From Ophioceras dolichostomum (lineage: Eukaryota; Ascomycota; Sordariomycetes; Magnaporthales; Ophioceraceae): a stretch of DNA of 64,000 bases. The stretch lies in the NCBI GenBank assembly GCA_003049485.1, contig PYST01000042.1:62001-126000 (forward strand). The letters are read 5' to 3'. Each line of letters opens with the position of its first letter. Within the stretch, counting starts at the first letter, position 1. A program made the translations under genes and the position numbers. The notes under the pieces are model-generated. The model saw only the letters and a list, made by a program, of their open reading frames with translations. It was not told the DNA's origin and made no database searches. Positions 46,316 to 58,122 of the stretch are shown piece by piece.

Positions 46316-47526
46316 CTAGACACTTCGTGGCTTCGGACAAAGTGGTCCGCTCTATGTTAAATGGAGGAGTGGGAAGAGGAGAGGCAAAGAAAGCAACGCA
46401 AAGAAAGCGCGGGTCAGCTGAGTATTAAATCCATGCGACGTGTTCGGATTTCGCGGTCTGATGGAGCTAGGGAGAGGTGAGCACAGGAAATTTCCGAGAG
46501 TGGTCGGTTCATGATCCTTGTCCTGAGGGCGCCCACGCGAACATTGAACACCCAATTTCGTGTGCAACTTCGTGCCACTTTCTGGTAGTGAGAAGAAGTC
46601 ACCTGCGTGACGTCCCCATGATCGTGTTTGCCAACTATAGGCAGGGGAAACACGTTGGCGGGCGCAGTGAAGCGGTCGTGAATCGGAAACTCTGGCAGTA
46701 CGAATCGTGTTTTCTCCGCGGATGCTACATCACCAGAACTTGTCAGCAGCAATCATCAAAATGTGGCGGTTCTCCTGCCCCGCGCCAGGGTAAGGGGAGA
46801 ACGCCACAGGGGCAGTGAGGCTGAAGAGGGGCATGCTTATGCGGCCAATGAGAGACCTCGAATTCTGACTTAGGATGCCGCAATTTTCCGGCTGTCGGCA
46901 AGCGCATGCCAAAAACTGGCAGCTCCGGGGAAGAGTCAACCCTGAGAGGGAAAAAAAATTCGACCAGGACACAAGCTTCCTACCTCTAGGCAGCTCGCTG
47001 CAGAACCTTTTTTTCGGCTCTCCTGACTTTCTCTTCCCTCTCACCGAGCCTGCTTTCTATCCGCTTCGTGAATGGCCACATTCGACCAGTTTCTGCCGAT
47101 ATCCCGGCTAGAATATCCCTCAAGGCAGTAAGTTCTTCCTCCTCCTAATCCATCTCGTCACGCCATCTTGTATTTGTCGTCCCTATGCGGATTGTTTCGT
47201 CCTGTCTTCTCCTTTCCCCTCCCCCTTTGCATCTATCTGGATCTTTGGACGATACGCAACCCAGCGGTTGGGAGATTCCTTCCCACTTGGCACAAGATGT
47301 CGCGGTGATGACAACACTTATACTATGGCGCTGAGAGTCCTGCCTAGCAGCACTCGATGAAAGCCCAAAATTATAGACTACAACGGTATCTGAGCGACCT
47401 GCGAAACTCCACATTTCTCCTCTTGAATCACAGCTTTTGTCGTGTTGCACCACGGCTTTCGGTTGGGTGTGTTCTGGCGGCTAACCAGGATGGACTCCCA
47501 CAGTCTCGATATGCTGATCGTCGACA
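46316..47526. other. Divergent intergenic region between ceramide glucosyltransferase and SEN2
   Basis: About 1.2 kb with promoters on both sides. Open frames in it have no support. Confidence 0.5.
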
Positions 47527-49344
47527 ATGGCTGAGCCCCGAGAGAGCAACGACAGTACGACAGCAGCTCCAGCTAGTCAAGCTGTAATACCCATCAAAAC
47601 CACCAAGCGTAATTCCAAACCCAAGGTTCCTCTCCAGAAGATTTACGCCCTTCCTGCGCCTGTGCGGACATTCCCGTTGCCGAGCTTCTATCCGAGCAAC
47701 CCGTTGTCACTGGTCCATATTGCGTACGTCTGGTTCCGCCAGGTCCTCTCGAGGCCGGCCGATGAGCCGTCAACGAGGTATACGGGAACATGGTCGCCGG
47801 AGACGAGGTCGGTCCACGTCGCCGACGCGGCGTCCATGCGGGCGCTGTGGGAGCAGGGCTTCTTCGGAAAGGGCAGCCTCAGCCGCAGCGAGCCGAATTG
47901 GCTCAAGAGGGAGCAGATCCGGCGGGGTCTAGTTCAGGGGAACGTTCAGGAACAACTCACAAACGAGAGGAGAGAGGAGCGGCTCCGGACAAAATGGGAG
48001 CGCGCCAGAATCGAGCAGGAGACTATTGAGCGCACGCGGCTCGAAGAAACACGAGCCGCTGCCGCAATTGAGACAGATGCCAGCCGTCCAGTACCTGCAT
48101 CAGCTGTGAACGGCGTTTCTGGAGACATCGACCATACGGACCATCCCGTCTCCAACGGTCTAGTTGTCCTGCCGCCCGTCAGTCCGCTCCAGCTTCTCCG
48201 ATTACCAAACTCAGACACAGACCTGAAGGAGGCCCTGGAAAGACACGGCTTTTCCAAGAGCAATGGTCACGAAGAGCTGTCTGTACCTGCGTCTCGCCAA
48301 GAACCCAGCGCCCATATGAACGGCGTGCCTCCCCAAAGCTCCACTGTCTCCTCGAAGGAGCATCATGCTCTCAACGGGAGCAATGGAAGCTTGGTTTTTC
48401 CAGAGCAACCAAATGGGTACCTCGGCGATGGCGGCGATACATCTCCGGCAAAGGTCGATAGCGAAGTGGCACTGAGTGGCATTTTTGCTCATCCGTCACG
48501 AACTTCCAAGGAAGAGCAGCCACAGCCGCCAAGCCCGCTCAAAAGACGGAAGAGCGTGCGTTTTTCGTCAGAGGTTGCGTCGACAACTTTCCAGAAAAAC
48601 GACCCTCCAAGTCCGAGCTATGCCACTCCGTTGGTACCGAACGAGACGGACGAGTCTCCTGCGTTAGACCTGAACGGCGACAAGACCGCCTTAACGGTCG
48701 GCAGCTCAGCGGAAGTCCAGTCTCTGCTAGTCTTAGCAGAAATCGAAAACAGAGAACACCTCCAGCTCTCTCCGGAAGAAGCCTTCTACCTCACATTTGC
48801 GATAGGCGCCCTGTCAGTCGTGGACCCGAGGACCCAGTCCGAACTGTCCACCCTAGACCTCCTCCTCCTCTTCGCGGACCACTCGTTCTTCCCGCCCAGG
48901 ATTCCTTGCACCCTCGGCAGTCCCTACGGTGGTCTAAGGATAGACGACCCCTTCCTCGTCCAGTATGTGGTCTACCACCACTTCCGGTCTCTGGGTTGGA
49001 TCCCACGTGAGGGTGTCAAGTTCGGCGTGGACTGGCTGCTCTACCGCCGAGGTCCCGTCTTCGACCACGCCGAGTTCGGACTCGCCGTGATACCGTCGTA
49101 CACGGAACCGGAGTGGGACCGCCAGGAGCATAGACCGGGCCCGGACAGGTCTTGGCACTGGCTGTTGGGCCTCCAACGGGTGCTTGCCCATGTGCTCAAG
49201 AGCCTGGTGCTGGTTTACGTGGACATTCCGCCCCCTTCAGCCCTGGGAGACCTCAGCGGTGATGCCGGTATCGCGGGACTGCTGAAGAGGTATAAAGTCC
49301 GGGAGGTGATGGTGAGGCGGTGGTCGAGCAACCGCAATAGGTAG
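47527..49344 (+). CDS. SEN2: tRNA-splicing endonuclease subunit Sen2
   Basis: Single exon, 605 residues. Sen2 is the catalytic subunit that cuts the 5' splice site of intron-containing tRNAs. The C-terminal endonuclease domain shows the catalytic triad context: Tyr 506 in VDWLLYRRGP, His 514 in FDHAEFGL and Lys 558 in HVLKSLVLVYV. The N-terminal part has the conserved LPAPVRTFPLPSFYPSNPLS and YVWFRQVL segments. Between them lies a long low-conservation linker (about 170-380) with a basic KRRKSVRFS stretch, typical of filamentous fungi. The start is the first ATG, near the conserved N-terminal segment. Confidence 0.93.
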   Translation: MAEPRESNDSTTAAPASQAVIPIKTTKRNSKPKVPLQKIYALPAPVRTFPLPSFYPSNPLSLVHIAYVWFRQVLSRPADEPSTRYTGTWSPETRSVHVADAASMRALWEQGFFGKGSLSRSEPNWLKREQIRRGLVQGNVQEQLTNERREERLRTKWERARIEQETIERTRLEETRAAAAIETDASRPVPASAVNGVSGDIDHTDHPVSNGLVVLPPVSPLQLLRLPNSDTDLKEALERHGFSKSNGHEELSVPASRQEPSAHMNGVPPQSSTVSSKEHHALNGSNGSLVFPEQPNGYLGDGGDTSPAKVDSEVALSGIFAHPSRTSKEEQPQPPSPLKRRKSVRFSSEVASTTFQKNDPPSPSYATPLVPNETDESPALDLNGDKTALTVGSSAEVQSLLVLAEIENREHLQLSPEEAFYLTFAIGALSVVDPRTQSELSTLDLLLLFADHSFFPPRIPCTLGSPYGGLRIDDPFLVQYVVYHHFRSLGWIPREGVKFGVDWLLYRRGPVFDHAEFGLAVIPSYTEPEWDRQEHRPGPDRSWHWLLGLQRVLAHVLKSLVLVYVDIPPPSALGDLSGDAGIAGLLKRYKVREVMVRRWSSNRNR

Positions 49345-50896
49345 CAGTCCTGTTGCGCCGGGTCGCACTTAGAACTGGGTCCCACCAGAGGGCGAGCCAC
49401 GATACTTCGGCGTGTAGCATGAAATTTGGCATGTAGCATTTCTCCGATACTGCCTGATAAGTCAGTCAGGCAGGTGCCGTACATCAAACAAGCTCGCCGC
49501 TCCATGTAATAGTAAGATATCTACGACTGGTGAGGATCCTCCCCGTTGACAGTATATAATGATCTATTTCTCGCCTGATCCACATTGCAGCCAAATAATT
49601 CATCTCAAGCGATGCTCCGAATTGATACGAAAGTCCATCCCATTCGTACCTCGGCATGTTGGGGTCAAGGCGGAGACCGGACACGTAGGCTCGCTGTGTT
49701 GGCCTCCGAACTAGGGGTGGTCCAGCACGATAGAGACCTACAGGTTGTCCGTGTCTACCTAGGTCGGAATCGCCACAGCGGAGGCCCGGCTGTCGGACAT
49801 CTTCGGTTCCGTAATCAGTTGCAACGATATGATCAGGGACAATCACTTCTAGCTTTGGGAAAGTAGTCCTCCTGGTAGCTGCAATTAGTTCACTGGAGTC
49901 TCAGTTGAGCCGCTTGCAGCTGCATGCATCACATCGCAGGGAGAGAGCCATTACAGACACGGCTCACAGGCTCCCTTCCCCTGTCAGCTATGGCCTCACG
50001 CCTTGAGGCGGGCGGTAAATCTAACTGCGGCGGCAGTGAGCACCATGAAGGAGTGGTGCTGAAGTGAGAAACATGAAACTTCCTCTTTTCAAAACCATCC
50101 ATTCACACATCAAATTGCCGCCCTCCGATGCAGACGGTCGTACCAACTGATGAGTAGTGGTATTTCCCAAGCCGGGCAACTTGCCGATGATCTGGTCGTC
50201 AATCGCAAGCCCAAAAGACGGAATCCTTCCACCAAGGTGTGGGCAGACATAGGTAGTAGGTCCCTGTAGGTACTAGCTAAAATAGCCCGTCTCAGGCTGA
50301 CCCGGATCACACATCGTCCCTTTCGCGCCACCTGTGCCGCTCTTGCAAGGACCGAAGTCTGGGGCTGACGGTGCTGCAGTTCTGATCTGACCAAAGTTTC
50401 GAAGATAAACACATAATTGCCCGCTCGGCAGATCGCCTCTTACATGCAAGTCATCATCCAAGTCATCATCCACGTACACACCCCCTTCTGCTGCAGCTCC
50501 TGCCGGCTGACGGGATGATTTGAGTGTGGACGAGCGGCACAATGGAGAATGGCCCGTGTTCCGGAGAAGCCGAGGAGGAGAAGGAGACAAAGAGAACTGT
50601 TCACAGTAGGTGACGAAAATAGAGGGGATAGAAAATCGGACAAAGAAAGGCGAATGGTAGGTGCCTTTACGACTGACCATACGGGGAGAAAGAAGAACAA
50701 AGAATGCGGAGATCCAGAGGGGTGGTCGTAAAATATCAATTAGGAGAATGAATCGTTAGATACATGACAGTCATGAACTCGTTTTGCCATCTGATGCGCT
50801 CTTCCAACGGGGCGCGTAGCGACAAAGAAACAGCGGAGCAAGTACCTAAGTGGTGAGGTATCTAGGGACTGTGAAGATGCTGAACTAATCTAACAT
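49345..50896. other. Convergent intergenic region
   Basis: 1.55 kb between SEN2 and the minus-strand dioxygenase gene. No gene, RNA or repeat of note is seen. Confidence 0.5.
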
Positions 50897-52411
50897 TCAG
50901 GGCGTTGATGATGGTGGTAGCAGATGTCTCGGGATTTGGGCCAGCTTGCTCGTCATGACCTGCTCCTGAATGTACGTGCCCTTCAGCCACCTCTTGCCCG
51001 ACGAGATATTGAACTGGCGGCGGCCGTGGAGCACCCTCATGTTGTCGAAGATGACGCAGTCCCCGGGGCTCATCTTGCACTCGTACATGCTATCCGGCTC
51101 GCAAGCGATGTCCCTGAAGCTGCGGGCGGCCGCCCTCCATGGCTCCATGGGATCCGCCTCTAGGTCGCCGTTGATGGTTGTTCCTGGCGCGGTAGGGAAG
51201 TTGTCCTGGAACGGAGGTGCCCAACCGATCGAGTCTATCTTGTTACCTCCGTCGTCCTTCCCCATCGACACGACGGGCCGGTTGCACTCGTACCAGTGGC
51301 CGTTCTTGTCGTAGTGGTAGTACACAGGCGTCGACTTGAGGAGCTCGAACTGCTCCGGATTTCTCCGGCGCACCTCCTCGGCGGCCCGCACGCCATCGCT
51401 GAAGAGCGACTCTCCTCCGCCGCAGCTGTTCGCGAGGCAGTGGAGGAGCTGGAGCCGCGGTGGGTCCTTGATGTACAGTAGGTCCTGGTGCAAGCCCAGG
51501 TACACGTTCGTGTAGGCGACGTTCTCTGCCTGCGGCTTGGAGACGACGTCCCAGGTCTTGCCGTAGAATGTGGTCTGGATGTGCCCGATCGCCTCAGCGA
51601 TCTTCTCGACTGCTGTTTCAGAGTCGGGCACTTCCCGGATGAAGATGAGTCCCAGCTGGGCCAGATCCACGAACGACCTCCAGAACTCGTCGCCACCAGC
51701 CACCCAGTCCGAATACCGGATGTAGCGAGCACGCTGTTCGAACAGTTTCCGGTCCCACGGCGTGTGCGCCACGGCAACGCCTGAGCTGTCCGTGTTGCCA
51801 TTCCCCGCCAAAGACCCGTACACCTGAGAAAAGGGATACAAGGACTTGTGGCCTGCCTGGCCGGGCGTCAAGAAGTCGTCCGCCCACTGCACCTCCAGGG
51901 AATTTCCATCCCTGATGGCCACATTCTGTACCTTGAGCGACGACGGGATATCGCAGGTCTCAAAATTCTTCTGGCCGGAGGAGGGGTCGACGCAGGTACT
52001 GCACCTGCAGGAGTCGCGCAACCAGACCTTGGACAGGGGTACCGGCTCACTCAGCTTCTCGAAGCTCACTGACAGCACCCTAGGGTGGTCCTCAGCATGC
52101 GCGACGGCACCAATCTTATCCTTCGTCACAATCCCCCTATCTTGCAGCTTCGCAAGCATGCGTCGACTCTCATTAGCAGTTGATAGCGCCCCATCGGATG
52201 CTCCATTCTCCCTCCTCGCCGCATGAGCTAGCGCAGGTGCGGGAGCAGAGGCGGCCTGGGATGCCAACTGGGAATAGTTGGAGGAATACACGTGTTGGCT
52301 GCGAGTGCTGCTGACGTGGTGCTGCGGGACGTGGCGAGTGACGGAGACTCCTGCTGGACGAGGCGCCGCCGGAGTGACCCGTGCTCGGAGGAGGAACCTG
52401 GATAGATGCAT
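50897..52411 (-). CDS. Gamma-butyrobetaine dioxygenase-like (2-oxoglutarate/Fe dependent)
   Basis: Single exon, 504 residues. Members hydroxylate gamma-butyrobetaine to carnitine or trimethyllysine in the same pathway, in mitochondria. Seen: an N-terminal arginine-rich, acid-free stretch (MHLSRFLLRARVTPAAPRPA) that looks like a mitochondrial targeting sequence; the small zinc-binding N-domain (WLRDSCRCSTC, Cys about 135, 137 and 140, with a further Cys about 153); and the double-stranded beta-helix core with the iron ligands His 308 and Asp 310 (GLHQD) and His 462 (LHGRRQF). The RxF/RW-type 2-oxoglutarate arginine region follows. Gamma-butyrobetaine versus trimethyllysine dioxygenase cannot be settled by eye; I favour the former. 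Confidence 0.88.
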   Translation of the reverse strand: MHLSRFLLRARVTPAAPRPAGVSVTRHVPQHHVSSTRSQHVYSSNYSQLASQAASAPAPALAHAARRENGASDGALSTANESRRMLAKLQDRGIVTKDKIGAVAHAEDHPRVLSVSFEKLSEPVPLSKVWLRDSCRCSTCVDPSSGQKNFETCDIPSSLKVQNVAIRDGNSLEVQWADDFLTPGQAGHKSLYPFSQVYGSLAGNGNTDSSGVAVAHTPWDRKLFEQRARYIRYSDWVAGGDEFWRSFVDLAQLGLIFIREVPDSETAVEKIAEAIGHIQTTFYGKTWDVVSKPQAENVAYTNVYLGLHQDLLYIKDPPRLQLLHCLANSCGGGESLFSDGVRAAEEVRRRNPEQFELLKSTPVYYHYDKNGHWYECNRPVVSMGKDDGGNKIDSIGWAPPFQDNFPTAPGTTINGDLEADPMEPWRAAARSFRDIACEPDSMYECKMSPGDCVIFDNMRVLHGRRQFNISSGKRWLKGTYIQEQVMTSKLAQIPRHLLPPSSTP

Positions 52412-54478
52412 GGTCCGGGGGCGTGTGACTGTAAAGTGGGATGTATGATAAGGGACCGATCGACTCGCGCAACCGATGAGGGGGGGAGTGGGAAGAAGTT
52501 ATACAAGCCGGAGCAGGACGCCTTGCATCCTCAGCAGCAGGGAAGTAACCGGGAAACAAGAAACGTGTAGACAGCTATCACTCGATCGAGGACCAGCGAG
52601 ACTTGTAGTTCAACAAGAAGTTGAACAACAGTCACTGTCCCGCGGTTATGCTCGTGAGGGACATCCCGAAGTCGGGGCTGTACTTGCCTATAACGAGGCA
52701 TTCCCTGCATGCTTTTCGGCATGTGAGGTTCACTCTCCTTCACACATCAGCCGAACTCTGAACCGAAAGGGGAAATGGAAAACAGCTAGCCAATCAAGGG
52801 TGCACCAGTGGGGAACAGGAGAAGTCGGATGAGTTGGGACGATTTTATTGGACGATGGGGCCAATTGGGGGACGAGTGGACCCGTTCCACGTGTTTCGCA
52901 GGCGCAGCCGAAAGAGTTGAGTAAGGCGACGCCGGAAGAAAGCACTTTCTAGATTTTCTGCACCGAGAGACGCAGGTACGAAAATTAAAAATCGAAGGGT
53001 CCTCGCGTATGTGCGGAAGTCGGGTATGCGAACCTGCGTTGAAAAAGCATAAAAACGCATACTGCCCAGCTACGAAAATAAAGTGCGTTCGGGAAGCAAA
53101 CTTTTGAAACGGCGGCGGTGAAGGTGTGGTGGTGGCTATGGTTGGTGGTACCGTTGGCGCGTGGTGGTGCGCCGTTGAACAGAGTTTGGCGTTGAACTGG
53201 CCTGGGTATTGGTCACGGCCCCCGTTAAAGTGGTTACTGGCGGTGGAGCGGACCGCCAGCTCACTGGGGATGGTCAGGCACCGTCAGGCACAGTGAGCTG
53301 AGAGTTACTCACGGGTACGACTGGCGGGGAATAGGGGAATACAGTAAGTCGATGCCCCCGAGCGGCTGAGCATTACCTGAAGCCATGAGCAGCAGACAAA
53401 GACACGTCAGTTGTACGTACATGAAGAGAATGGAAAGGAAAGATCGCCAGAAATCAACGGGAATGCTTTCAGCAAGGCGATGTGCCGGGTGGGCGCCTCC
53501 AAAGCGAGATCAGATGGAATGGAAAACAGGGACAATCGACCAATCGAGCCAATCCTGGCCAAAGAGCCAACCCGTAACGGAAACACACAGGGGAATGCCG
53601 GGGGAGGAAGAAACGCCGCTGGGCCCGGGTACCTGCCAAGCAAATTCCAGATTTAATTTGACCAATTAGCCTAGCCTGTCTTGGGCGGATCCCAAAAGGA
53701 AGGGGGGGTGGGCCGCGCTGTTTCTGGAGAGTCTGTGAATGGTTGGGCGGCGAGACGGTACCTTGCAGTCCAAGTGTCTTCGCCCTGAATCCGGACTGCG
53801 CACCCCCCCTGCCGCGTCCACAATGTCCCGTTCCAGGTCTGGGCTCTCGTTCGCTGCTTTTCTGGTGCTCTCGGCCGCTTGGCGACTTGGGGCCATCAAC
53901 AATAGAGAGGGAGGCAAGAGAGGTCACAGAGGGAAAATGACCCCTGTCCGTGTCTTTGCTCATTATCACCTCCCTTCCCGGCCCCTTTCACACCTCCACT
54001 GAGTCCACACACTCATTCTTCTCTCCCTTCCACCCCAGCCAGCTTTGCTTGCTTCTCTCACGAACACACTCATTTTTTGTCCCTTCTTCGCACAACAACG
54101 AAGAACAGTCATTCCTTTGGAAACCATTTTACGCTCATTTTTCTGATTCCTTCTCACTACGAGGAAAACACACTCACACACTCCCTCGAAGCAAGCAAGC
54201 AGCGCAAGCAAGCCTCTGCCGCCCTCACTCGAACATCACCAATTCACGTTCCGGCAACAGAATCACAGAAAGAAAGACGGAAAGAAAGAATAAGAGAACA
54301 GCCCGTTGGAATTTGGATCAGGAATATCAACACGAAACCTCTGACGACCGTAACGAAACCCGACGAGAAGAAGCCTCCCTTGCGATAGATCGTTCCCTCT
54401 ACGCTCGGCTCGCCCAGCGCGACACTACAAACACCAGAAACACCAGAACCCGGTGCTAGATCACCAGAAAAACGAAAA
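52412..54478. other. 2-kb divergent intergenic region
   Basis: Promoters for the dioxygenase (left) and the Asp f 4-like gene (right). It has a GT/GGTGG-rich stretch near 53110-53240. The last 450 bp are CT- and then A-rich, consistent with a long leader before the ATG at 54479. No separate gene is supported. Confidence 0.5.
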
Positions 54479-55480
54479 ATGCATTTGACAACGGTCCTCC
54501 TTCTCTCCGCCCTGGGCGTGTCTGCCCATCCCTCGGGCCATGCTCACCTGCACCGCCATGCGCACCAGAAGCGCAGCCCGATTCCCAAGCCAGATCCCGC
54601 CGTCGGAGACATCGTCACGGCCACGATCGAGGGCAAGGTCGTGACCTGGACCAACACGTACGACGGCAGCCCATTCGTCAAGCAGGAGAAGCCCGCCGCC
54701 GCGTCGTCGTCTCCTACTCCCTCCGCCTCGCCCGCCGTCCAAGCCGCAGCGGTTGCCGCCTCCTCGGCGTCAACACCCGCTGCCAGCCCTGATTCGGGCT
54801 CCTCCTCAGGCGGCAACGGAGCCGGCGTGACGAGCTTCACCGCCTTCTGCAGCGGTGCCTCCAAGAACAAGCGCGCCACGGCCGCCCAGATCGCCTACAC
54901 CGGCAACACCGGCACGCCCGGCCACTGGGGCTGCAACATCATGCTCGTCGCCAACGCCGAGACCGCGGCCAAGTACGACTACACGGCCAAGTTCTACGGC
55001 GCCAAGACGTCGCAGTCGTGCGCCTGCTTCAACAAGATCGGCCCCGACGGCGGCATCAACGGCTTCTGGACCCCGGCCATCTCGTGGACCCTCGCCCCGG
55101 GCGCGGTCCAGTACGTCGCCTTCGACGCCAACTCGCAGGGCGGCTGCATCTGCAACTCGGGCTCCTCGATGCTCAAGACCAAGATCGGCCAGATGGCGGG
55201 AACATGCACCGAGTGGGACTTCGCGAACGCCTCTAACGGCGGCTGGTCCGGCGCCGACGCCTCGGCCCTCGTCCCGGCCGCCGCCAACGCCGCCGGCGAG
55301 AGCATCCCGATCGAGGGCCTCAAGGTCTGCAGCGGACCCAACGGCTCCGGCACCTGCTCGACCATCAACGCGGGCGGCAGCGGCACCAACGCCTACCTAG
55401 GCGGCATGGAGGACCTGGACGGCGTCGGCCTCAACCTTCCCGCCGGCAAGGTGCAGCTGGACATTCATGTCAACTACTGA
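54479..55480 (+). CDS. Secreted Asp f 4-like (allergen family) protein
   Basis: Single exon, 333 residues. A signal peptide (about 1-16) is followed by a His-rich stretch and a KR (about 31) that could be a Kex2 site. A low-complexity Ala/Ser/Pro linker (about 75-120) precedes the C-terminal domain (about 120-333), which has conserved-looking GHWGCNIM, NKIGPDGGINGFW and a C-x-C (SCACF, GGCIC) pattern. This resembles the Aspergillus fumigatus Asp f 4 family of secreted proteins, whose role is unknown but is often linked to the cell wall. Codon use is strongly C-ending, unlike the longer genes here, suggesting high expression. Alternative: an unrelated secreted cysteine-rich protein. Confidence 0.75.
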   Translation: MHLTTVLLLSALGVSAHPSGHAHLHRHAHQKRSPIPKPDPAVGDIVTATIEGKVVTWTNTYDGSPFVKQEKPAAASSSPTPSASPAVQAAAVAASSASTPAASPDSGSSSGGNGAGVTSFTAFCSGASKNKRATAAQIAYTGNTGTPGHWGCNIMLVANAETAAKYDYTAKFYGAKTSQSCACFNKIGPDGGINGFWTPAISWTLAPGAVQYVAFDANSQGGCICNSGSSMLKTKIGQMAGTCTEWDFANASNGGWSGADASALVPAAANAAGESIPIEGLKVCSGPNGSGTCSTINAGGSGTNAYLGGMEDLDGVGLNLPAGKVQLDIHVNY

Positions 55481-58122
55481 TTTCGGCTCTCGTTTGTTGG
55501 TTTTGCTTTTGTTTTGTTTATTGGACTCCGGGTAAAAAACCATCTTCACCACCCCCGATGATTTCGAACTCCTCCAGCTCACGCGCAGGAGTAGGAATCT
55601 GATAGGCGACCTTTTCTCACTTTTCCATCTCGGCATCACTGGATCTCGAAGATTTTGCAGACCGGGTTTATCTGGTGGGACCTTTTTTTATCTTCGTGTT
55701 CATACATATCTCGCCTGCCAACCTAAGCACCCGCATGGAATGCCTGCGGCGGCGGCGATTTAGGGGGAGCGTTTTGTTTCCTTTGTCATTTCTCGTCCAT
55801 TTCATATACTTCTTCTTTGGGGCTGGTGGCGGGTATGGTACGGTGCATCTCAAGACCAATTACCGGACAAGGCGACTTTTACAATCATAAACCACATACC
55901 ATAGTCACACCCAAAACATCTTTGGGGTAGCAAGAGCAAGTCCTAGGGGACGAAGCAACATGGACTTGCTCTTTTTTTTTCATATTCTATTTCTTCTACT
56001 ACACACACCATACGATACCACTCTCGTAGGAGTCACTCGTTTTCCAGCATTGTAATGATTTTGTTTACACCCAAAAATAACTATACCACCCAAACACAGC
56101 AGTCCCGTCGAGTGTCCGTTCCCGCCGTTATCGACGTGTTTGTAAGAAGATCGTTGGAAACGAGGCGCAGCTAGAGTTCAGGAACCGTTGGATCAGGGTC
56201 CCTTCCTCCGTCCCTCTCCAGGTCCCGACCCAGAGGTCCGTCGAAGTCTGTTTATCCTACAAAGTAAGATATGTCCAAATACGCTCAGTCACGGTGACGA
56301 ATCTTTCCCTTTCCCCGTTCGAAATCGACCGAGACACTTTTGGTTGTCTTACTGTAAGGAATACTTTTCACGGGAACAATAAGGTACAGGCAGTTCCAGG
56401 CCTCAAAAATGGTCATCACCTGTATTCTCTTTATCCACACATTCCAAGAATTGATCATCGGTCGATCTGGGTCCAGCCGGGCGATGACGAGCCCGCTTGC
56501 CCGCCCATCTCCCGGATTTCCCAAGATCCCACCTCGACTTGACCAAGATCATCCGGATTGGTGTACAAAGGGGCGCCGAGACAAGACTGGCGAGGGATTT
56601 ACGTGCCCCTTGCTGATTCTGCCTTTTTTTCCCCTCCCCTTCCTATGCGGCCTTTTTCTGAGTGGTGGTACAGCATGCTGGCGAGGGGTTGGGAATGGGG
56701 CGCCAGAAAAAAATTTTGATGCCACAACAGAACCAACCCAAGGCCATGACTGAGGAACTCTGACCATCACCGCCGCCCGTCTCTTCTTTTTTGCCCCCTC
56801 CTCCCCACCTCAACCACATTTTCTTGCGCGAGTTTTGATTGTTACGTACGAGCGTGCCTCTGGTCCCGTCAGCAGCAGCGACTCAGCAAAGTTCTTACAT
56901 GACCGATCGGCAGGAGGATCGGGGGGCCAACCAGCCAACCGGCGGAAGAAGAAGAAGAATGGAGGAACTGGAGAATACATAGAAACCTACCCGCTTTTGT
57001 TGAAAAGGGGGGAAAGACGGATGGAAGATACGTATTGTTTGCTCCTCGAAGGCTTGTCCTCAACTCTTCCAGTTCCCCTGGACCCCAAGGCAAGTGGCAC
57101 GAAGAATCCGTGCATTTTTGGCCCACATCCCGTTCGCGCTGGCTTCCAGAATCAGAGTCAGCATAGCCGCAATGCAAGAGTTACAAAGCACCAACGTCCC
57201 GAACTTACGGTCTAGGTCTCGAGCTACGACAGAGACTTTAGATAGGTGGGTGTTGGATGTTGGTCACACACGGATGGAGAGAGGCTTTGAAAATTGGTCA
57301 CGAAAATGGGTATTGTCCAACAACCTGACCCTCCAGGGTTCAACCAAGACAACACAAGACCAACAACAACCAGTAATTTACCCGTGCAACTAGGAACGAC
57401 TCATTCTAGAAACCAAGATTTAAAGACGAGAAAGGAGGGGAAGCACACACGGTCTTCCCATCCGGAAAGTATCCCGGCGACGGCCCCGCCGACTACCTGC
57501 GCAAGCCGTCGGCGTTGACCCCGGCACCGCCCGGTCTAGCCCGGACCACCTTCCTTTGCCACGCTCGTATCTGGCCTTGCTCCGCTCTTTTGACCATCCT
57601 GACGCTCGTTAATTATTTCATAACATGGTTTTCTTGGTGTTTTTCTTCTTTGGATTAATAGTCGGCCCGCCTCGGCCGCCGATCATCATTACCTACCTAC
57701 TTGGTGGCATGGAATGCTTTCGAATTGGTGTTCATTTCCAAAGCTGTCCACTCACGGCGCCATCGACACCATCGCGCACCCTCTTTTCTCGCCAGCATCC
57801 CCATTCGTTGCAAGCAAGAGATATCACAAGAATACTACCTACACAATGATTGTCTGTCCACCCCGAAGCTTGATGAGGCAGTCTCGGCTCTTGTAATCCA
57901 TGTTTTCTATATTCACGCCATACCACGTGACTGGGCTCGTGCGACGCGGCGTCCCTTACTCGTTCTTGTGCTACAGCAGGCCAACAAATTAGTGAATGTG
58001 TGGTGTTCAGACAGACCCTTTCGCTTGGATGCGAGAACCTAGCAAAGAAAAGAAATGCAGGTTTGGGGTGAACCTTTCCTCGGCAGATATCTGCACCCCT
58101 GACGTCGTCTGTCTGCGTAAGT
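55481..58122. other. 2.6-kb intergenic region
   Basis: This holds the 3' flank of the Asp f 4-like gene, including the hairpin listed separately, and upstream DNA of the phosphatase gene. Short open frames lack support. Confidence 0.5.
55932..55973 (+). terminator. Perfect 12-bp inverted repeat followed by T run
   Basis: AAGAGCAAGTCC (55932-55943) and its exact complement GGACTTGCTCTT (55962-55973) enclose an 18-bp loop. A T run reaches 55980. It lies about 450 bp past the Asp f 4-like stop. It could be a Pol III-type end, a small hairpin RNA or chance. Confidence 0.45.
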
